The notes under the pieces are model-generated. The model searched no databases, was not told the origin of the DNA, and worked only from the letters and a program-made list of their open reading frames with translations. Shown piece by piece: positions 32,905 to 35,098 of a DNA stretch of 35,098 nt. Numbering within the stretch: the stretch's first letter is position 1; every line of letters starts with the position of its first letter. The DNA lies in NCBI GenBank assembly GCA_019415985.1, contig DXYE01000015.1, forward strand, positions 1 through 35,098, given 5' to 3'. The stretch comes from Clostridiales bacterium (GTDB taxonomy: Bacteria; Bacillota; Clostridia; Oscillospirales; CAG-272). A program made the position numbers and the translations under genes.

Positions 32905-32940
32905 CTGCGGATCCTCCCCATTTATCAGTCTGTAATGTTT

Positions 32941-32978
32941 TAAAAAGGCTGTGCCAATGTTTTCACTGACACAGCCTT
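32941..32978 (-). terminator. Intrinsic terminator of rny
   Basis: On the minus strand AAGGCTGTG-TCAGTG-AAAA-CATTGG-CACAGCCTT, then TTTAAAA. Long stem with a G-T pair inside. Confidence 0.85.
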
Positions 32979-33029
32979 GATTCCATATATGTTTCCTTCT
33001 ATAACTTTATAAAAGTGCCCGGGAATATT

Positions 33030-34577
33030 TTACCTCGCGTAGTCAATGGCACGGCTTTCCCGGATGATATGAATTTTGATCTGACCTGGATATTCCAGTT
33101 CACTTTCAATCTTTTTTACAATATCTTTAGCCACAAGAACCATGCTTTCGTCACTGACTTCTTCCGGTTTCACCATGATACGGATCTCACGCCCTGCCTG
33201 AATGGCGAAGGATTTCTCCACACCCGCAAAGCTGTTTGCAATATCCTCCAGCTTTTTCAACCGTTTGATATAATTTTCCAGATCTTCTCGTCTTGCCCCG
33301 GGACGCGCCGCCGACAAATCGTCTGCCGCGTCGACAATCATTGCCACGAGCGTCTGCGGCTCTACATCGCCGTGATGTGCTTCTATGGCATGAACAATTT
33401 CTCTGTTTTCTTTATATTTTTTTGCAATGTCTACACCAAGCTGGACATGTGAGCCTTCCACTTCCTGTGTCAGAGCCTTGCCGATGTCGTGAAGCAGTCC
33501 GGCACGCTTGGCAAGCGTGACATCCGCTCCGACTTCGTCTGCCAGCATACCTGACAGAAGGGCCACTTCAATCGAATGATTCAACACATTTTGGCCGTAG
33601 CTGGAGCGAAATTTCAGCCGCCCCAGGAGTTTCACGAGATCGGAATGAATACCGTGAATTCCTGCCTCGAAAACAGCACGCTCCCCTGCCTGCTTGATGA
33701 CAGTGTCTACTTCTTTGCGTGCCTTTTCCACCATTTCCTCAATGCGTGCGGGGTGAATCCGGCCATCCGCAATCAGTTTTTCCAACGCAACTCTTGCCAC
33801 CTCTCGGCGGATGGGATCAAAGCTGGACAGTGTAATCGCCTCCGGCATGTCATCGATGATCAGATCGACGCCCGTCAGCGTTTCGATGGTACGGATATTC
33901 CTACCTTCCCGACCAATAATGCGTCCTTTCATTTCGTCGCTCGGCAGATTGACGACCGAAACCGTTACCTCCGAAACAAGATCTGCCGAAAGTCTCTGAA
34001 TTGCCAGTGTTACAATGTTTTTTGCCTTTTGATCTGCGTCATCCCTGATTTGCTGTTCGATTTCGATTACACGGCGCGCGCCTTCGCGTCTTGCGTCCTC
34101 CTCAATTTTGGAAACCAGCTCTTCCTTTGCCTGCTCAGTGGTATAGCCTGCAATCTTCTCGAGCGTTTCAAGCTGTTTCTGCCGAAGCACCTCAATGGCT
34201 TCGGACGCCTCCGTGTTCTCCTTCATCTTTTTGTTTAAGGCTTCTTCTTTCCGGTCAATATTTTCGTGCTTTTTATCCAGGGCCTCCTCTTTTTGAACCG
34301 TCCTGCGTTCCAGACGAGAAAGCTCTGCCCGGCGCTCCTTTATTTCCCGTTCGGCTTCGTTTTTATTGCGAAGAATCTCCTCCTTCGCTTCTATCAACGC
34401 TTCCTTTTTCTTTGTTTCGCTCTCCTTCATAGCTTCTTCGATGATGCTACTGGCCTTAGCCTCAGCAGAACCGATCTCTCTTTCGGCAAATTTCTTTCGG
34501 TGCCATCTACCGATAAAAAAGCCGATCGGAAGCGAAACAACTACAGCAATCAAGGCGGAAACGATACTCCAAAACAT
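33030..34577 (-). CDS. rny: Ribonuclease Y
   Basis: 515 residues. N-terminal membrane helix (about 3-24), a coiled coil of charged residues (25-200), a KH domain (GRIIGREGRNIRTIETLTGV) and an HD domain with NHSIEVALLSG, LHDIGKA and VDAADDLSAARPG. It is the main endonuclease that starts mRNA decay in many Firmicutes, anchored to the membrane. AAGGAGG lies six bases before ATG 34577. A good promoter (34763-34791) and a terminator (32941-32978) delimit its own transcript. The downstream ymdB is its usual neighbour. Confidence 0.96.
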   Translation of the reverse strand: MFWSIVSALIAVVVSLPIGFFIGRWHRKKFAEREIGSAEAKASSIIEEAMKESETKKKEALIEAKEEILRNKNEAEREIKERRAELSRLERRTVQKEEALDKKHENIDRKEEALNKKMKENTEASEAIEVLRQKQLETLEKIAGYTTEQAKEELVSKIEEDARREGARRVIEIEQQIRDDADQKAKNIVTLAIQRLSADLVSEVTVSVVNLPSDEMKGRIIGREGRNIRTIETLTGVDLIIDDMPEAITLSSFDPIRREVARVALEKLIADGRIHPARIEEMVEKARKEVDTVIKQAGERAVFEAGIHGIHSDLVKLLGRLKFRSSYGQNVLNHSIEVALLSGMLADEVGADVTLAKRAGLLHDIGKALTQEVEGSHVQLGVDIAKKYKENREIVHAIEAHHGDVEPQTLVAMIVDAADDLSAARPGARREDLENYIKRLKKLEDIANSFAGVEKSFAIQAGREIRIMVKPEEVSDESMVLVAKDIVKKIESELEYPGQIKIHIIRESRAIDYAR

Positions 34578-35098
34578 ATTGTTCCTCCTTGCCTATGTAA
34601 TTGTCCTGCGTGCACGATAAATTCAATTGAAAGGAAGCATGCGATATCCGCCGGTACGCCACTGCCGGTGCCGCAAGATTCCTTCGTACACGCCATTTGC
34701 GGTTACAGGCAGACAGCTTGATTTATATAAAATATCCATTCTATCATTCTGCAACATTATATATTGTAGCGAAAATCAAAGAACATGTCAAGAGGTTTTC
34801 CGAATTTATTCTTATGGATGTAAACAATTCCATTGCTTTCCCCAAAAATTTTGGATGCTTATCTTCTCCGAATTTGTGCGGTGTTGATTCCGCAAAATCG
34901 GTTCAGTGACGCCTACCTGAGAGGTGTGGCGCCATCGTGCCTCGCACATATAAATATTTTATTTAATTTTTAATAGCATTTACGTTTTATAAAATTTACA
35001 TTTAATCCTCTGTCTGTATACCTCGGACATCAGGCATAAATATGGAAATATAGCTCGGATGGCCCGTGGGCCGGAAAAATATGCATCTTCTACAACGG
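34578..35098. other. rny leader and 300 bp to the window end
   Basis: Bases 34578-34762 are the untranslated leader of rny; 34763-34791 its promoter. From 34792 to the end I see no ORF. A small imperfect stem occurs around GACGCCTACCTGAGAGGTG (34908-34926). Confidence 0.5.
34763..34791 (-). promoter_or_regulatory. rny: Sigma-A promoter of rny
   Basis: On the minus strand TTGACA (34791-34786), 17 bases, TACAAT (34768-34763). Start near 34756, giving a leader of about 180 bases. Confidence 0.8.

Overview
The window reads as chromosomal DNA of a spore-lineage Firmicute, most likely a gut-type member of the Clostridia. The reasons are SpoVG, RNase Y with YmdB, RNase M5, a secG-rnr pair, a class B sortase with NPQTG-type substrates, and an indolepyruvate oxidoreductase / phenylacetate-CoA ligase cluster typical of anaerobic amino-acid fermenters. 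I see no rRNA, tRNA, CRISPR array, insertion sequence or phage gene. Coding density is low: a dozen gaps of 0.3 to 1.3 kb separate the genes, and several hold gene debris, strong hairpins or a degenerate dispersed repeat.

Layout. 1-2.7 kb: the start of an RNHCP zinc-finger gene, a small bitopic secreted protein, a GtrA membrane protein, then a long gap with a response-regulator remnant. 2.7-6.2 kb (minus strand): secG, rnr (RNase R) and rnmV (RNase M5) behind one good promoter. 6.3-7.0 kb: a nucleotidyltransferase gene cut by one in-frame TAG. 7.5-13.9 kb (minus): paaK, iorA, iorB, paaK and an ACT-domain gene, a module for oxidising arylpyruvates to aryl-acyl-CoA and interconverting the aryl acids. 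14.3-15.8 kb: a sodium:solute symporter with a probable TTG start. 16-17.4 kb: a terminated leader transcript, then a Nudix protein whose N-terminal half resembles a worn inorganic pyrophosphatase.

18.0-24.1 kb is a cell-surface region: two tandem paralogous surface proteins ending in NPQTG and SPQTA sorting signals, an SGNH hydrolase, a GT2 glycosyltransferase, rlmA and a class B sortase. The sortase is the natural candidate to anchor the two surface proteins. 24.9-28.6 kb: an M23-like cell-wall protein that lacks one zinc ligand, and an M29 aminopeptidase. 29.2-31.3 kb: spoVG and murC, divergent. 31.9-34.6 kb: ymdB and rny.

Most interesting points: the TAG-interrupted nucleotidyltransferase; a dispersed degenerate repeat whose conceptual translation reads about AMKYGPHFMS; the sortase/NPQTG module with length-variable repeat stalks and a structured leader; the terminated leader upstream of the Nudix gene; and a Shine-Dalgarno that may be brought to its start codon by a hairpin. 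Start codons were re-chosen from ribosome-binding sites for several genes. Nothing here was tested against a database.
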